The notes under the pieces were generated by a model. It was not told where the DNA came from, searched no databases, and saw nothing but the letters and a program-made list of their open reading frames with translations. This document shows positions 58,201 through 61,994 of a stretch of DNA of 64,000 nt, piece by piece (position 1 is the first letter of the stretch; each line of letters starts with the position of its first letter). Made by a program: the position numbers and the translations under genes. Source of the DNA: Hemerocallis citrina (lineage: Eukaryota > Streptophyta > Magnoliopsida > Asparagales > Asphodelaceae); assembly GCA_017893485.1 (NCBI GenBank), contig CM030368.1, positions 180,215,654 through 180,279,653 on the forward strand, written 5' to 3'.

Positions 58201-60627
58201 CAAATATTTTCAAAAAGTGGCCTATGATGGCAAAAAACTCAACAAAAAAAAAAGCTTCGCAGAGATCTACATTAAATTTAATTATAGACAATGGACAGTT
58301 GGGCTACTGATCCTCCAAAAAATAGACAAACAAATGCAACATCCCAAATGCAAAAATTGAATTGCTTAGAGGAATACAAAATGCTGATACGATGATAATC
58401 TATATAATAAATTACACAGAAAGCTATCAAGTGGTTCTCATTCAATCCCCCCTAAAATTAAAGGCCTAGATTGATTCTCACAAAACATATTTTCCCGTCC
58501 AAAATTTCAAACCCCAAATCTAAATTTTCCCCCCCAAAACTAAAAAACTGATTACTTTATTACTATCTCTCTCTTCACTTTTTCATATTTCTCTCTCCCT
58601 CTCTCTCTCCCTCTCTCTCTCCCATTCCTTCTTAACTTAGAAATTTAGATTTTAAGATTTCGGGTTTGTAAAATTTTCAGAATTTTTATGCTTTTTTTAT
58701 TGCACATGTTATATTGAAAATAGCAAATATCTCTTCAACAGTTAAATTTCATCATTTTCCACCCTTAAAGTTCTAAGAAGTTGGATTTTACACCCTCATT
58801 TATAATTATTTTTCAACATATACTAATAGAAATATGGACTTTTATTTACAACTAATTATTGTCATACTATTCAAACTTGAACTACATAATTGTTGTTTTA
58901 TTGTTTACAGGGCTTTTCGTGTATTGTATTGTTCCGAAGACGTGCCGTAGGCACGTGTCCACGGGCAAATCTAGTACTACTACAATAAGCACTAACGGGA
59001 AAAAGCAAGATATAAGAGGAATTAAATATAAAATTAAAGTTATAAAATCAGACTGGAGATAAATAGCTTACCATGTTCCACATTCGCCAATACTGCAATC
59101 AAAAATGAAGTAAACAAAAGAAGAGGCATCATTAATATAGTTTTCACTTTCTTTACGGAACCAAAAAGCAAGAAATTACTTCCAATTGAATAATATATTT
59201 ACTTTAAACACACCTCTTCAATTGTTTTTGCATTCCACCAATCCTTATAGAACTCACGATCACCAAAACGAAGAAGTTCAGCAAGAATATTTAACCTACA
59301 TTCATTGAAATAATATTACGAGTCAAATCAACAAAAACAAGTAGTTGTTCATACTCAGTAAACACAAACTTCAAATTGTAAGTAAATGCAAACTTTTACT
59401 GAAAGATGGAACATAATACCATCATGAATAGCACCTCAATAAGTTTCTCAAAAAAGGATCAGCTATTGAAACAAGGCTCTGTGAAGATTTCTACTATAAC
59501 TTGTCATCCTAATGTCAGCCATTTCTTTAAAAAAACGTTAAATCTGGGTCCAATAAACTATCAAGTACTGATAGGAATGGGTTGGTGCCATAATGCTTGA
59601 TACTTAATTGGTTCATAGCTTTCAGTAGACCTTTTCCTCAACAAGTACAATTCAAGGATTTAATCCTATGAATACAAGGTAGTAAAAGCTGATTTCAAAT
59701 AAAATAATTACGATTAAAAAAATCTTTAATAAGCCCCTTTACCTTGAGTCATGTAATAAGGTTCAATGTGAATCAGGTGATGTATACAAGCTATAAATGT
59801 TTATAAACCAGAACAGTAATAATAGTGTCCTTTTACTTCGAGTCATGTGATAAGGTTCAGTGTGAGTCAGCAGATCTATACAGTGTATAATTGTTTATAA
59901 ACCAAAATAGTAATAATAATACATTCTATACACATTTGTTCGCCATGTGGTCCGTGGATTCTCCATTCAACTACGCATGCTTCATAGATTCTCGTGGAAG
60001 AGAGTTGTGCTATAGAGGTCTCAATCTGACAGATATTAGAAGAAAAACACAACCCCACCAAGCTCAACGATTGGGTCTATGTTTCTCCAAATTGAGAAAA
60101 GTAATTAGAAGAAGCTTTTACATTTATAGATACCTCTATACATATTCATTAAAAGTTACAGAACTTAATTGTATTCACTTTCAACAATTTTTTTTGTGGA
60201 GTCTGATACAGCATAGCCGACTCCATAAGACTGGATAACACTAGGAAATCACAAGAATAAGATATTTTTTCTTTTAGGGAAACAACAATAAGAATTATGC
60301 AAATGAAGATAGACTTACCATAGATGGAAAAAGCAATAGAACATGCATAGCCACACATACAAAATGGGAACTGATAACTTCAAGACTCTTTCCATAGCGT
60401 TTAAGAAGTTCCCTTCCAGCGGATGTTCAGAATTCTGAACAATTGGGTTGATATACTGCAAATTCATTCCAATTGAATCATATCAGAACCTCATTAGCTT
60501 TTAACATGAAACATAAACTAGTTACCTGCTCCACGATGAAGCCCATCACCCCAGTGAAAATGGCTGCCTTGACAAACTGACGGATTACCCAACCTTTCCT
60601 AATGCATGTGGTGCGAGGATAACTTGG
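17214..60627 (-). CDS. Diacylglycerol O-acyltransferase 1, C-terminal nine exons (gene span)
   Basis: DGAT1 is an ER-membrane MBOAT enzyme that transfers an acyl group from acyl-CoA to diacylglycerol, making triacylglycerol. Nine exons on the minus strand encode about 223 contiguous residues, matching the C-terminal 43% of plant DGAT1 (usually about 500-540 aa). Visible hallmarks are the acyl-CoA-binding motif FYKDWWN, the block [13 protein letters not shown], the invariant MBOAT histidine in VSAVFHELCIAVPC, and the C-terminal VGNMIFWF...GQPM.VLLYYH. Every exon is open, phases match, and all junctions are AG...GT. Introns between them, in reading order, are 70, 1023, 121, 14395, 7035, 17053, 2951 and 94 bp; the long ones are full of transposons. 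N-terminal exons are outside the window (none seen in 60628-64000). It looks functional, but expression cannot be judged; a slightly decayed paralogue remains possible. Confidence 0.93.
17410..17463 (-). CDS. DGAT1 penultimate exon
   Basis: 18 codons, phase 0/0: [18 protein letters not shown]. It matches the VPL.FITNYLQ..F.NS region of DGAT1 with several substitutions. The acceptor is TACCAG and the donor GTATGC. Confidence 0.9.
17464..18429. other. DGAT1 intron, no further feature
   Basis: AT-rich intron sequence with a poly-A run at about 18257-18280. I see no gene or defined repeat. Confidence 0.5.
18430..18612. mobile_element. Small MITE-like inverted repeat
   Basis: The inverted arms GCTGTGTGCACAACCTTCAT (from 18450) and, reversed, GCTATGTGCACAATCCTTGT (from 18600) continue through TTTACTC, leaving an 80-bp centre. 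The outer limits and TSD are unclear. Confidence 0.5.
18640..19105. repeat. GA/GGT-rich low-complexity block
   Basis: Purine-rich plus strand with GGAGGAGGTGG-type runs. All open frames here are repetitive (Gly/Arg/Trp or Pro/Ser/His) and are not supported as genes. Confidence 0.6.
19106..19225. repeat. 46-bp-arm hairpin
   Basis: Arms 19106-19151 and 19180-19225 pair over 46 bp with about four mismatches, with a 28-nt loop. The core is GGATATCTAAAATTTTCATC. It could be a tiny MITE. Confidence 0.75.
19834..19935. repeat. Nested double hairpin
   Basis: A perfect 25-bp pair (19834-19858 with 19884-19908) overlaps a second perfect 19-bp pair (19879-19897 with 19917-19935). Both use the same core AAGTAATCAAACCT. 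The centre strand can pair either way. Confidence 0.8.
20415..20477 (-). CDS. DGAT1 exon [10 protein letters not shown]
   Basis: 21 codons, phase 0/0: [20 protein letters not shown] plus Q. It directly continues the HE of the previous exon. The acceptor is TTGTAG and the donor GTATTG. Confidence 0.95.
20708..21117. repeat. Diverged tandem duplication, about 205-bp unit
   Basis: Unit 1 (20708-20911) and unit 2 (20912-21117) both start ATACAGCTTC and share, in order, GGAAATC, ATTATAA, TGATGAAAC, AAGCC(A/C)A and GCTAACCTGA. Identity is about 65-70% by eye. Confidence 0.6.
21118..22413. other. DGAT1 intron, nothing defined
   Basis: AT-rich sequence without a supportable gene. 22090-22380 (AAACCCCAACAAGGGTTACA region) has the texture of an old LTR, but no ends were found. 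Confidence 0.4.
22414..25421 (-). repeat. 3' LTR of Gag-only element
   Basis: 3008 bp; the downstream LTR in element orientation. It includes about 440 bp of TAG/GTA trinucleotide repeats (24530-24970), interrupted by CTGTCGGCAG motifs, and TA/CA microsatellites at 25297-25400. It aligns without gaps to 26954-29961. Confidence 0.95.
25422..25434 (-). other. Polypurine tract
   Basis: Minus strand AAGGGGGGAGTGA directly precedes TGTAATACCCC of the 3' LTR. It is the expected plus-strand primer site. Just upstream is the remnant GAGGACGGAACTATTCTAAG, a common gypsy pol 3' end. Confidence 0.85.
25717..26760 (-). CDS. Retrotransposon Gag polyprotein (gypsy type)
   Basis: 347-codon intact ORF. Residues about 90-240 form a Retrotrans_gag domain ([38 protein letters not shown]). 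At 298-311 is a complete CCHC knuckle, [15 protein letters not shown] second knuckle ([14 protein letters not shown]) has Tyr for its first Cys. The start MSERNEGG follows a leader of about 190 nt after the PBS. The frame ends in TAG, but the same frame runs on 33 codons ([20 protein letters not shown]...) to a TGA; that tail resembles the Gag-protease junction of autonomous relatives. The protein packages element RNA in virus-like particles in the cytoplasm. Confidence 0.9.
   Translation of the reverse strand: MSERNEGGSNRRTEGGGRVYQQNRGSNNMRTEGEGSGVNPANLNTEAEIAQVYQIMGTFMGASRSFAPPPGAQERNAGDAIANHVKMVESFKRMKPPVFEGQADPTAADDWIRQVETVFNVLKMPEESKVTLATILLEKDAGVWWQSVKRGMGDGPIAWEDFLEEFRRHYFPLDVQEEKVMEFINSRQGSMTIREYEIKFTQEMVQDEVKKAKRFEQRLRPGLRSRMVPLCIRKFDKQVRRAAVTEMDVNQNKQPQEKNGNQNKGKRSIPATDFMKQGPNQKFQKPNTSTEAVKPIKCLLCKERGHVKSQCPRNKIQDSERTYFNCGKVGHVRPKCPQLQRNNSGPE
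26939..26950 (-). other. Primer binding site (tRNA-iMet type)
   Basis: Minus strand TGGTATCAGAGC, 3 nt inside the 5' LTR end. It is complementary to the 3' end of plant initiator tRNA-Met. Confidence 0.9.
26954..29961 (-). repeat. 5' LTR of Gag-only element
   Basis: 3008 bp; upstream LTR in element orientation and so the likely promoter. The differences from the other LTR that I could find lie near 26991, 27043, 27121, 27138, 28707, 29419, 29900 and 29902. Confidence 0.95.
29967..31024. other. DGAT1 intron, nothing defined
   Basis: AT-rich with an A-rich stretch at 30200-30295. No supportable gene or bounded repeat. Confidence 0.4.
31025..31288. repeat. Left copy of flank duplication
   Basis: Intron sequence that recurs in the same orientation at 37153-37400, on the other side of gypsy copy A. 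It starts ATGTCCTTGTTGTATGTG and ends TTTACTTCAATTTT. A 16-bp stretch near 31085-31105 is absent from the right copy. Confidence 0.85.
31302..32554 (+). repeat. 5' LTR of gypsy copy A
   Basis: 1253 bp, from TGAGAACATCAATTCTG (a shortened TGATGAGGACATC start) to TTTTACATTA. It contains TATATATAGGCCTTGAGATT, a likely TATA/transcription-start region (about 31443), and a C-rich leader at 31680-32215. Confidence 0.8.
32558..32569 (+). other. PBS of gypsy copy A
   Basis: TGGTATCAGAGC, tRNA-iMet type, 3 nt after the LTR. Confidence 0.85.
32855..33830 (+). pseudogene. Gag of gypsy copy A, broken
   Basis: Starts ATGGACAACTCTGATATTTC (MDNSDIS). It has several frameshifts and stops. Recognisable parts: [20 protein letters not shown] (about 33083), [20 protein letters not shown] (about 33166), [14 protein letters not shown] (about 33243) and the knuckle [14 protein letters not shown] (about 33740). 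It is non-functional as it stands. Confidence 0.75.
34060..34640 (+). pseudogene. Integrase C-terminus/chromodomain tail, copy A
   Basis: Fragments equivalent to the intact frame at 41213: [20 protein letters not shown] (about 34137), then broken stretches to [20 protein letters not shown] just before the 3' LTR. The deletion joins late gag to this tail. Confidence 0.7.
34641..37151 (+). repeat. 3' LTR of copy A, interrupted
   Basis: Starts TGATGAGGACATCAATTC. It is split at 34856/36107 by an inverted LTR of the same family and resumes at 36112. It ends TTTTACATTA. Confidence 0.75.
34857..36106 (-). mobile_element. Inverted solo LTR of same family, TSD GTTAT
   Basis: 1250 bp. The plus strand begins TGATGTAAAACGTAATCC and ends ATGTCCTCATCA, exactly the reverse of the family LTR. 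The TSD GTTAT is at 34852-34856 and 36107-36111. It is a nested insertion into the 3' LTR of copy A, later reduced to a solo LTR. The open frames within (35187-35732 and others) are C-rich leader sequence read backwards. Confidence 0.92.
37153..37400. repeat. Right copy of flank duplication
   Basis: Direct repeat of 31025-31288. Beyond 37400 the sequence continues as intron into the DGAT1 exon at 37531, so this copy is in the native context. Confidence 0.85.
37531..37578 (-). CDS. DGAT1 exon carrying the MBOAT histidine
   Basis: 16 codons, phase 0/0: [16 protein letters not shown]. The His is the conserved MBOAT catalytic residue, within a membrane segment. The acceptor is TTGCAG and the donor GTATAT. 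The next exon is 17.05 kb away. Confidence 0.94.
37802..39042 (+). repeat. 5' LTR of gypsy copy B
   Basis: 1241 bp. It has a TATATATAGGCCTTGAGATT promoter-like segment near 38009 and a C-rich leader. It is followed by PBS TGGTATCAGAGC at 39046-39057. Confidence 0.92.
39046..39057 (+). other. PBS of gypsy copy B
   Basis: TGGTATCAGAGC, initiator tRNA-Met type, 3 nt after the LTR. Confidence 0.88.
39395..41090 (+). pseudogene. Gag of gypsy copy B, broken
   Basis: ATGGACAACTCTGATATTTC start, open for 117 codons to a TGA (39743-39745) where a Trp codon is expected (AQQYW). Later parts shift frame. The recognisable knuckle [14 protein letters not shown] (about 40945) has Tyr in place of a Cys. 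A hAT-like element (40166-40819) splits it. Confidence 0.75.
40166..40819. mobile_element. hAT-like non-autonomous element, TSD AGGCCTAA
   Basis: 654 bp with a perfect 8-bp TSD, AGGCCTAA (40158-40165 and 40820-40827). The ends are CATGATTTTAAATCTC and, reversed, CACTGTTTTAAAATTCC, the hAT-type CA.TG pattern. The inner right side repeats TTTCGGCCGA-type palindromes. No transposase. Confidence 0.82.
41213..41782 (+). CDS. Integrase C-terminus with chromodomain-like tail (remnant)
   Basis: 189-codon open frame, in frame with residues upstream from about 41135. It encodes the end of gypsy integrase ([30 protein letters not shown]) and a chromodomain-like segment ([36 protein letters not shown]). 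The last 25 or so codons, from the DEDI motif on, lie inside the 3' LTR (from 41707). The catalytic integrase core is missing, so this is not a working enzyme, though the frame is intact. Confidence 0.8.
   Translation: MMVRIRPERFPAGSVKKLNTRAAGPFKILHKINDNVVDLPESFGTSKTFNIEDIVPYEGSEFNPRNPLIDEPILQPNGETHTLPPLPNTNPSTEELDNILDDQIISTRDGGIPRYLVRLKNKPESENTWIDHEELQRLDPDLLEHYDRRTGFDSTGSSPLPPGENDEDIVSRRFGRFYQRRHRLGQLLH
41707..42940 (+). repeat. 3' LTR of gypsy copy B
   Basis: 1234 bp, TGATGAGGACATCG ... TTTTACATCA. It is preceded by the purine run CCGGGGAGAA, the likely PPT. Confidence 0.92.
42946..43606. other. DGAT1 intron, nothing defined
   Basis: AT-rich, with no gene or bounded repeat seen. Confidence 0.4.
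43607..44486. mobile_element. Old hAT-like element
   Basis: The ends CAGTGTTGAAAATAGCG and, reversed, CAATGTATAAATAGCGCG form an imperfect TIR. AGCG/CGCTA motifs recur near both ends (TAGCGATAGCGC and TAACGCGCTATTT). The 8-bp flanks are only partly alike (CAGCGTAG and CACAATAG). Non-coding. It ends 128 bp from the DGAT1 exon at 44614. Confidence 0.5.
44614..44676 (-). CDS. DGAT1 exon [16 protein letters not shown]
   Basis: 21 codons, phase 0/0: [20 protein letters not shown] plus K. The acceptor is TTACAG and the donor GTAATT. It lies alone between a 14.4-kb and a 7.0-kb intron. Confidence 0.95.
44677..45494. other. DGAT1 intron, nothing defined
   Basis: AT-rich; no supportable gene. The short ORF at 45169-45408 shows no known motif. 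Confidence 0.4.
45495..45863. mobile_element. Mutator-type MITE, imperfect 9-bp TSD
   Basis: TIRs of about 55 bp start GGCTAAATTTGAAAAA(C) and continue through CCCTTGAACTATGGCCTTTA. The flanks TATGAAAAT and TATTAAAAT (45486-45494 and 45864-45872) agree at 8 of 9 bases. It contains many AAAACCCCCC runs. Confidence 0.75.
45873..46228. other. DGAT1 intron, small tandem repeat
   Basis: No gene. Contains a short tandem GAAAGAATGTTATC(T/G) pair at about 45912-45943. Confidence 0.4.
46229..46605. mobile_element. Mutator-type MITE with telomere-like core, TSD TTTTTATAA
   Basis: 377 bp. TIRs of about 110 bp begin GGCTAAATATTAAAAAAGGA. A perfect 9-bp TSD, TTTTTATAA, is at 46220-46228 and 46606-46614. 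Inside the left arm is a (GGGTTA)4-like run (46327-46363), and the right arm has CCCTAACCC-type repeats (46480-46502). Confidence 0.88.
46615..47720. other. DGAT1 intron, nothing defined
   Basis: No supportable gene. C/T-rich in 46740-47120. Confidence 0.4.
47721..49322. mobile_element. TRIM-like LTR cluster
   Basis: Three LTR-like blocks with TGTAAT...ATTACA ends. 47721-48065 (TGGTAACTCCCC ... GGATATTACA) is homologous along its length to the reverse complement of 48514-49322 (TGTAATACCCC ... GGGCATTACA), once the insertion at 48737-49205 is removed. Between them is 48078-48304 (TGTAATTCCCC ... GGGGCGTTACA), followed by a PBS-like TGGTATCAAAGCC (48307-48319) and, before 48514, a purine-rich AAGGCGGGGTAAT. 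The inner 200 bp is far too short for coding. Orientation and element number are unresolved; a poly-C run of about 20 lies at 47790-47808. Confidence 0.55.
48737..49205. mobile_element. Mutator-type MITE, TSD CCTTCAACCT
   Basis: 469 bp with a perfect 10-bp flank repeat, CCTTCAACCT (48727-48736 and 49206-49215). The ends are CTGAAGCACGGATAC and, reversed, CTATGAAGCACCGATACGGG. CCCCGTATCC-type motifs repeat near both ends. The centre has a CATA/CACA microsatellite (49062-49101). Confidence 0.82.
49323..50948. other. DGAT1 intron; GGT-rich low complexity
   Basis: 49400-49760 is a degenerate GGTGGT/GATGAT array; its open frames (Val/Met/Gly-rich or His/Thr-rich) are artefacts of that repeat. The rest is AT-rich with no supportable gene. 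Confidence 0.5.
50949..50984. repeat. (TA)n microsatellite
   Basis: About 18 TA units at the left edge of the LINE scrap. Confidence 0.9.
50985..51127 (+). pseudogene. LINE reverse transcriptase tail fragment
   Basis: About 47 codons encode [15 protein letters not shown] and [15 protein letters not shown], the segment between RT and the C-terminal zinc-binding domain of plant LINE ORF2. It is bounded on both sides by TA microsatellites. No other part of this LINE was found nearby. Confidence 0.75.
51169..51509. mobile_element. Near-palindromic MITE in a TA tract
   Basis: About 341 bp, almost fully self-complementary. Arms begin ATGTTTCGTTGTGCACTAGG and ATGTTCCGTTGTGCACTAGG (reversed), with a loop of about 70 nt. 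It is flanked by (TA)n on both sides (51129-51146, 51514-51526), with a GA tract on the left. The inner arm shares TCTAAATATGTAAAATCAAA and a CCATCC block with 54481-54842. Confidence 0.85.
51527..52348 (+). mobile_element. Copia-like 3' end and LTR
   Basis: A likely LTR at 52069-52348 (280 bp) runs TGTTGGATATAAAGG ... TCTAACA. It is directly preceded by the purine tract ATAGGAGGAGAT. The sequence 51527-52068 would be the 3' internal region but has no recognisable coding frame. No matching 5' LTR was seen, so the element is truncated or the call is a solo remnant. Confidence 0.5.
52351..52638. repeat. Direct repeat, copy 1
   Basis: Starts CGTTTGAGAGCTTCGCG and ends ATTAGTTGTTCA; repeated at 52960-53248. 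It includes GGGTTGTTAGAGGTGGAGAG and a poly-G run of nine to ten. Confidence 0.85.
52960..53248. repeat. Direct repeat, copy 2
   Basis: Same as 52351-52638, offset about 610 bp, and roughly 93% alike by eye. The spacer 52639-52959 has C-rich CGCACTCACGCA motifs and is not repeated. Confidence 0.85.
53355..53515 (+). mobile_element. Helitron-like 3' end, family 2
   Basis: Ends with a short hairpin-like GTGTAATTTGCAC, then GGGGTAACA and CTAG (53512-53515), followed by T, the Helitron terminal pattern. It shares about 160 bp with 54018-54174. The 5' end was not found. Confidence 0.45.
54018..54174 (+). mobile_element. Helitron-like 3' end, family 2, second copy
   Basis: Hairpin GTGCAATTTGCAC, then AAGGTAACA and CTAG (54171-54174). 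The next base is A rather than the expected T. It shares GATAATGAAGATTTCAGTAA and following bases with the copy at 53355. Confidence 0.42.
54189..54480 (-). mobile_element. Helitron, family 1, internally deleted
   Basis: 292 bp on the minus strand: 5' TCTATATAATAAAACACAAA, 3' end ...GGGCAAATCTAG, inserted between A and T. It keeps the ends of the longer copies at 58399 and 60748 but lacks most of the middle. The 3' hairpin is partly decayed. Confidence 0.8.
54481..54842. mobile_element. MITE related to the 51169 element
   Basis: Contains GATGATCCGAACCGTTCACC and TCTAAATATGTAAAATCAAA as in 51169-51509, and a reverse-complement half around 54690-54745. The outer ends are weakly inverted (GTTCTCAC motifs at about 54505 and 54815). 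(TA)n follows on the right. Confidence 0.5.
54856..55191. mobile_element. Near-palindromic MITE in a TA tract
   Basis: About 336 bp. The ends are CTTCGGTTGCTCACTTTGGT and, reversed, CTTCGGTTGCTCACTACTTT. The inner arms match over ATATGCCTAAGATAGC / GCTATCTTAGGCATAT. Flanked by (TA)n at 54842-54853 and 55193-55215, then a GA tract to 55236. Confidence 0.85.
55193..55236. repeat. (TA)n(GA)n microsatellite
   Basis: About 11 TA units followed by about 11 GA units. Confidence 0.9.
55489..56487 (+). pseudogene. Pentatricopeptide repeat protein, truncated pseudogene
   Basis: Start ATG in ACCATGG; N-terminus [20 protein letters not shown] is Ser/Thr/Arg-rich, like an organelle-targeting peptide. 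Then, across several frameshifts: [151 protein letters not shown]. These are P/L/S-type PPR motifs and an E-type C-terminal domain, as in organellar RNA-processing factors. It is shorter than the usual 500-700 aa. Frames change near 55615, 55690, 55920 and 56120-56215, so no full protein can be made. Confidence 0.85.
56529..56895 (-). repeat. Inverted copy of PPR 5' end
   Basis: On the minus strand this repeats the 5' flank and start of the PPR pseudogene, including ATGGCCTTCTTCGCCGCCAT, the targeting-peptide region and a Pro/Ser-rich stretch to about 56529. It pairs with 55281-55607. Confidence 0.8.
57085..57401. mobile_element. Mutator-type MITE, near-perfect 9-bp TSD
   Basis: 317 bp, largely palindromic. 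The ends are GGGGTAAATTTATGAAACCC and, reversed, GAGGTAGAGTCATGAAACCC. Shared inner blocks are GAAATTAAGAAACC and TTTCACTCACTTAG. The flanks TATGTAATA and AATGTAATA (57076-57084, 57402-57410) agree at 8 of 9. Confidence 0.8.
57525..58245. repeat. Foldback element made of nested palindromes
   Basis: Two arms of about 350 bp mirror each other around 57880 (CATAGGCCACTTTTTGAAAA on the left; its inverse ends near 58230). Each arm contains several 22-bp palindromes of the form GGTCGCTATTGGGAATAGCG plus ACC. As a result both strands show the same mirrored ORF ([12 protein letters not shown] at 57660 down and 58109 up). Non-coding in my view. TSD not determined. Confidence 0.75.
58399..58974 (+). 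mobile_element. Helitron, family 1, full copy
   Basis: 576 bp: starts TCTATATAATAAATTACACA after an A, ends with hairpin ACGTGCCGTAGGCACGT (58940-58956), then GTCCACGGGCAAATCTAG before a T. This fits A|TC...CTAG|T. No Rep/helicase, so it is non-autonomous. It lies 97 bp downstream of the DGAT1 exon at 59072, opposite in strand to the gene. Confidence 0.88.
59072..59092 (-). CDS. DGAT1 micro-exon YWRMWNM
   Basis: A 21-bp exon encoding exactly YWRMWNM, which follows the FYKDWWN exon in all plant DGAT1 proteins I recall. The acceptor is TTGCAG and the donor GTAAGC. The following intron is 14.4 kb. A Helitron ends 97 bp downstream. Confidence 0.93.
59214..59295 (-). CDS. DGAT1 exon with FYxDWWN motif
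   Basis: 82 bp. The first base completes the split Trp codon, then [15 protein letters not shown] and [12 protein letters not shown]. It carries the conserved FYKDWWN motif of the DGAT1/ACAT family, implicated in acyl-CoA binding. The acceptor is GTAG and the donor GTGTGT. Confidence 0.96.
59296..60318 (-). other. DGAT1 intron, 1.0 kb
   Basis: Intron between the HLW exon and the FYKDWWN exon. It is the only mid-size intron here with no transposon that I can recognise. A repeated phrase, (C/T)GAGTCATGT(A/G)ATAAGGTTCA, occurs at about 59744 and 59839. Confidence 0.6.
60319..60455 (-). CDS. DGAT1 exon (second in window)
   Basis: 137 bp, encoding [15 protein letters not shown] ... [15 protein letters not shown]. 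It ends two bases into the final Trp codon (TG|G). The acceptor is TTTGCAG and the donor GTAAGT. The hydrophobic part [15 protein letters not shown] is a membrane segment of the MBOAT core. Confidence 0.95.
60526..60627 (-). CDS. DGAT1 exon (first in window)
   Basis: 34 codons, phase 0/0: begins [13 protein letters not shown] and ends GVMGFIVEQ. The acceptor TAG precedes CCAAGTTATCC, and the donor is GTAAC. It corresponds to the plant DGAT1 segment after the (missing) LCYQ exon. The Helitron at 60748 lies 120 bp upstream. Confidence 0.93.
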
Positions 60628-60747
60628 CTACATCATGAAGAAATATTAGGTGGCAACAAAGAACTGACCTAAGGTAGAAAATAACAGTGAACTTGACATG
60701 ACAAGAACAAAAACAAGGCTGATATTGGTAGCAAAAATATGGTATAA

Positions 60748-61286
60748 CTAGATTTGCCCGTGGGCACGTGCCTACGGCACGTCTTCGGAACGATACAGTA
60801 TATGAAAGTCTTGTAAACAGTAAAACAACAATTATGTAGCTCAAGTTTGAATAGTAAAACAATAATTAATTGTAAATAAAAGTCCTTGTTTCCATTAGTA
60901 TATGTTGAAAAATAATTGTAAATGGGGGTGTAAAATCCAACTTCTTAGAAATATGAGTGTGGAAAATGATGAAATTTAACTGTTGATGAAATATTTGTTA
61001 TTTTCAATGTAACATGAGTAATAAAAAGTGCACAAAAAATCCGAAAAAATTACAAACCTGAAATCTGAATATATGAATTTCTGAGTAAATAGAGAGAGAA
61101 TGAGAGAGAGAGATAGATAAATAAATAAATAAATAAATGAGTTGTTTTGGGGATTTGAATTTGAGTTTTGTGGGGAACTTTTGGGCAAAAAAATATGTTT
61201 TGTGAGGTTAGAACTGGACCATTGATTTCAACCATATTGCATGAGAGCCACTTGATAGCTTTCTTTGTGTTTTATTATATACATGA
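60748..61286 (-). mobile_element. Helitron, family 1, inverted copy
   Basis: 539 bp on the minus strand: 5' TCATGTATATAATAAAACAC, 3' hairpin CGTGCCGTAGGCACG, then ...GGGCAAATCTAG, between A and T. Roughly 85% alike by eye to 58399-58974 but in the opposite orientation. It lies 120 bp upstream of the first DGAT1 exon in the window. A short (TAAA)n run occurs at 61111-61137. Confidence 0.88.
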
Positions 61287-61994
61287 TATAAAAACCTTGT
61301 CCATCACCCTCTTGAGCTCATGGTTGATCATAAAAAATCCATATGAAATAAAGCATCATCACTTCTATAAGTAACTCATTAAGAAGTTTAGAGCAGCATA
61401 GCAAGGTATAAAGAAAATGGAACAGTATTTAGTATATGGGCCATATTAGATCTGGTTTTTCCCTAATCGATATGGTTAAGAAGGCTATAACTCAAGGTTT
61501 AGGCGATAATTTCTTCTTTTTCAATATTTTTTAATGAATTTCTTTACTTACCACGAATTGTTTTAGCAAATATATGTAGGGCAGGAAAAGTGAAGTTTTG
61601 CAGATAAGGCAACAATTATAGAATCTGCGAAAATAGGCAAGAAGATATTTTTGGTAGATAACCATCCTCAGTTTTGAAAGGGCATAAAAGTATTTTTTTA
61701 ACCCAACTAATTGATTTTCATGTCTGACTACATATGCAACCATAGGCAGGTATCTATATGAGGGCAGGTATTATAATTATAGGTAGCTCGTCTAAAAGGA
61801 GGTTGGATGGACTATGCATTAAAGCTAGATAGAAAGGAGGCACAAAGGAATCCAGCACACTTCACAAATTAATGTTCTACAACCATGTGTGAATTCCTCT
61901 CCGTGGAATCTTTAAGTCTACAAATTTAAAAGAGAGAATTTGTTGCATAATGGAAATGGTGAGTTTTTTTATTTTACCGAGTCATAGGTCTAAA
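61287..61994. other. DGAT1 intron, nothing defined
   Basis: AT-rich; no gene or bounded repeat seen. Confidence 0.4.

Noticed and set aside
57442..58360. Two similar proteins MKR(L/P)LLGIAA on opposite strands
   Set aside because: They are the same foldback arm read in mirror image, not two genes.
17214..60627. DGAT1 as a pseudogene
   Set aside because: All nine exons are open, in phase and correctly bordered; only conservative changes were seen, apart from the C-terminal Gly-Val.
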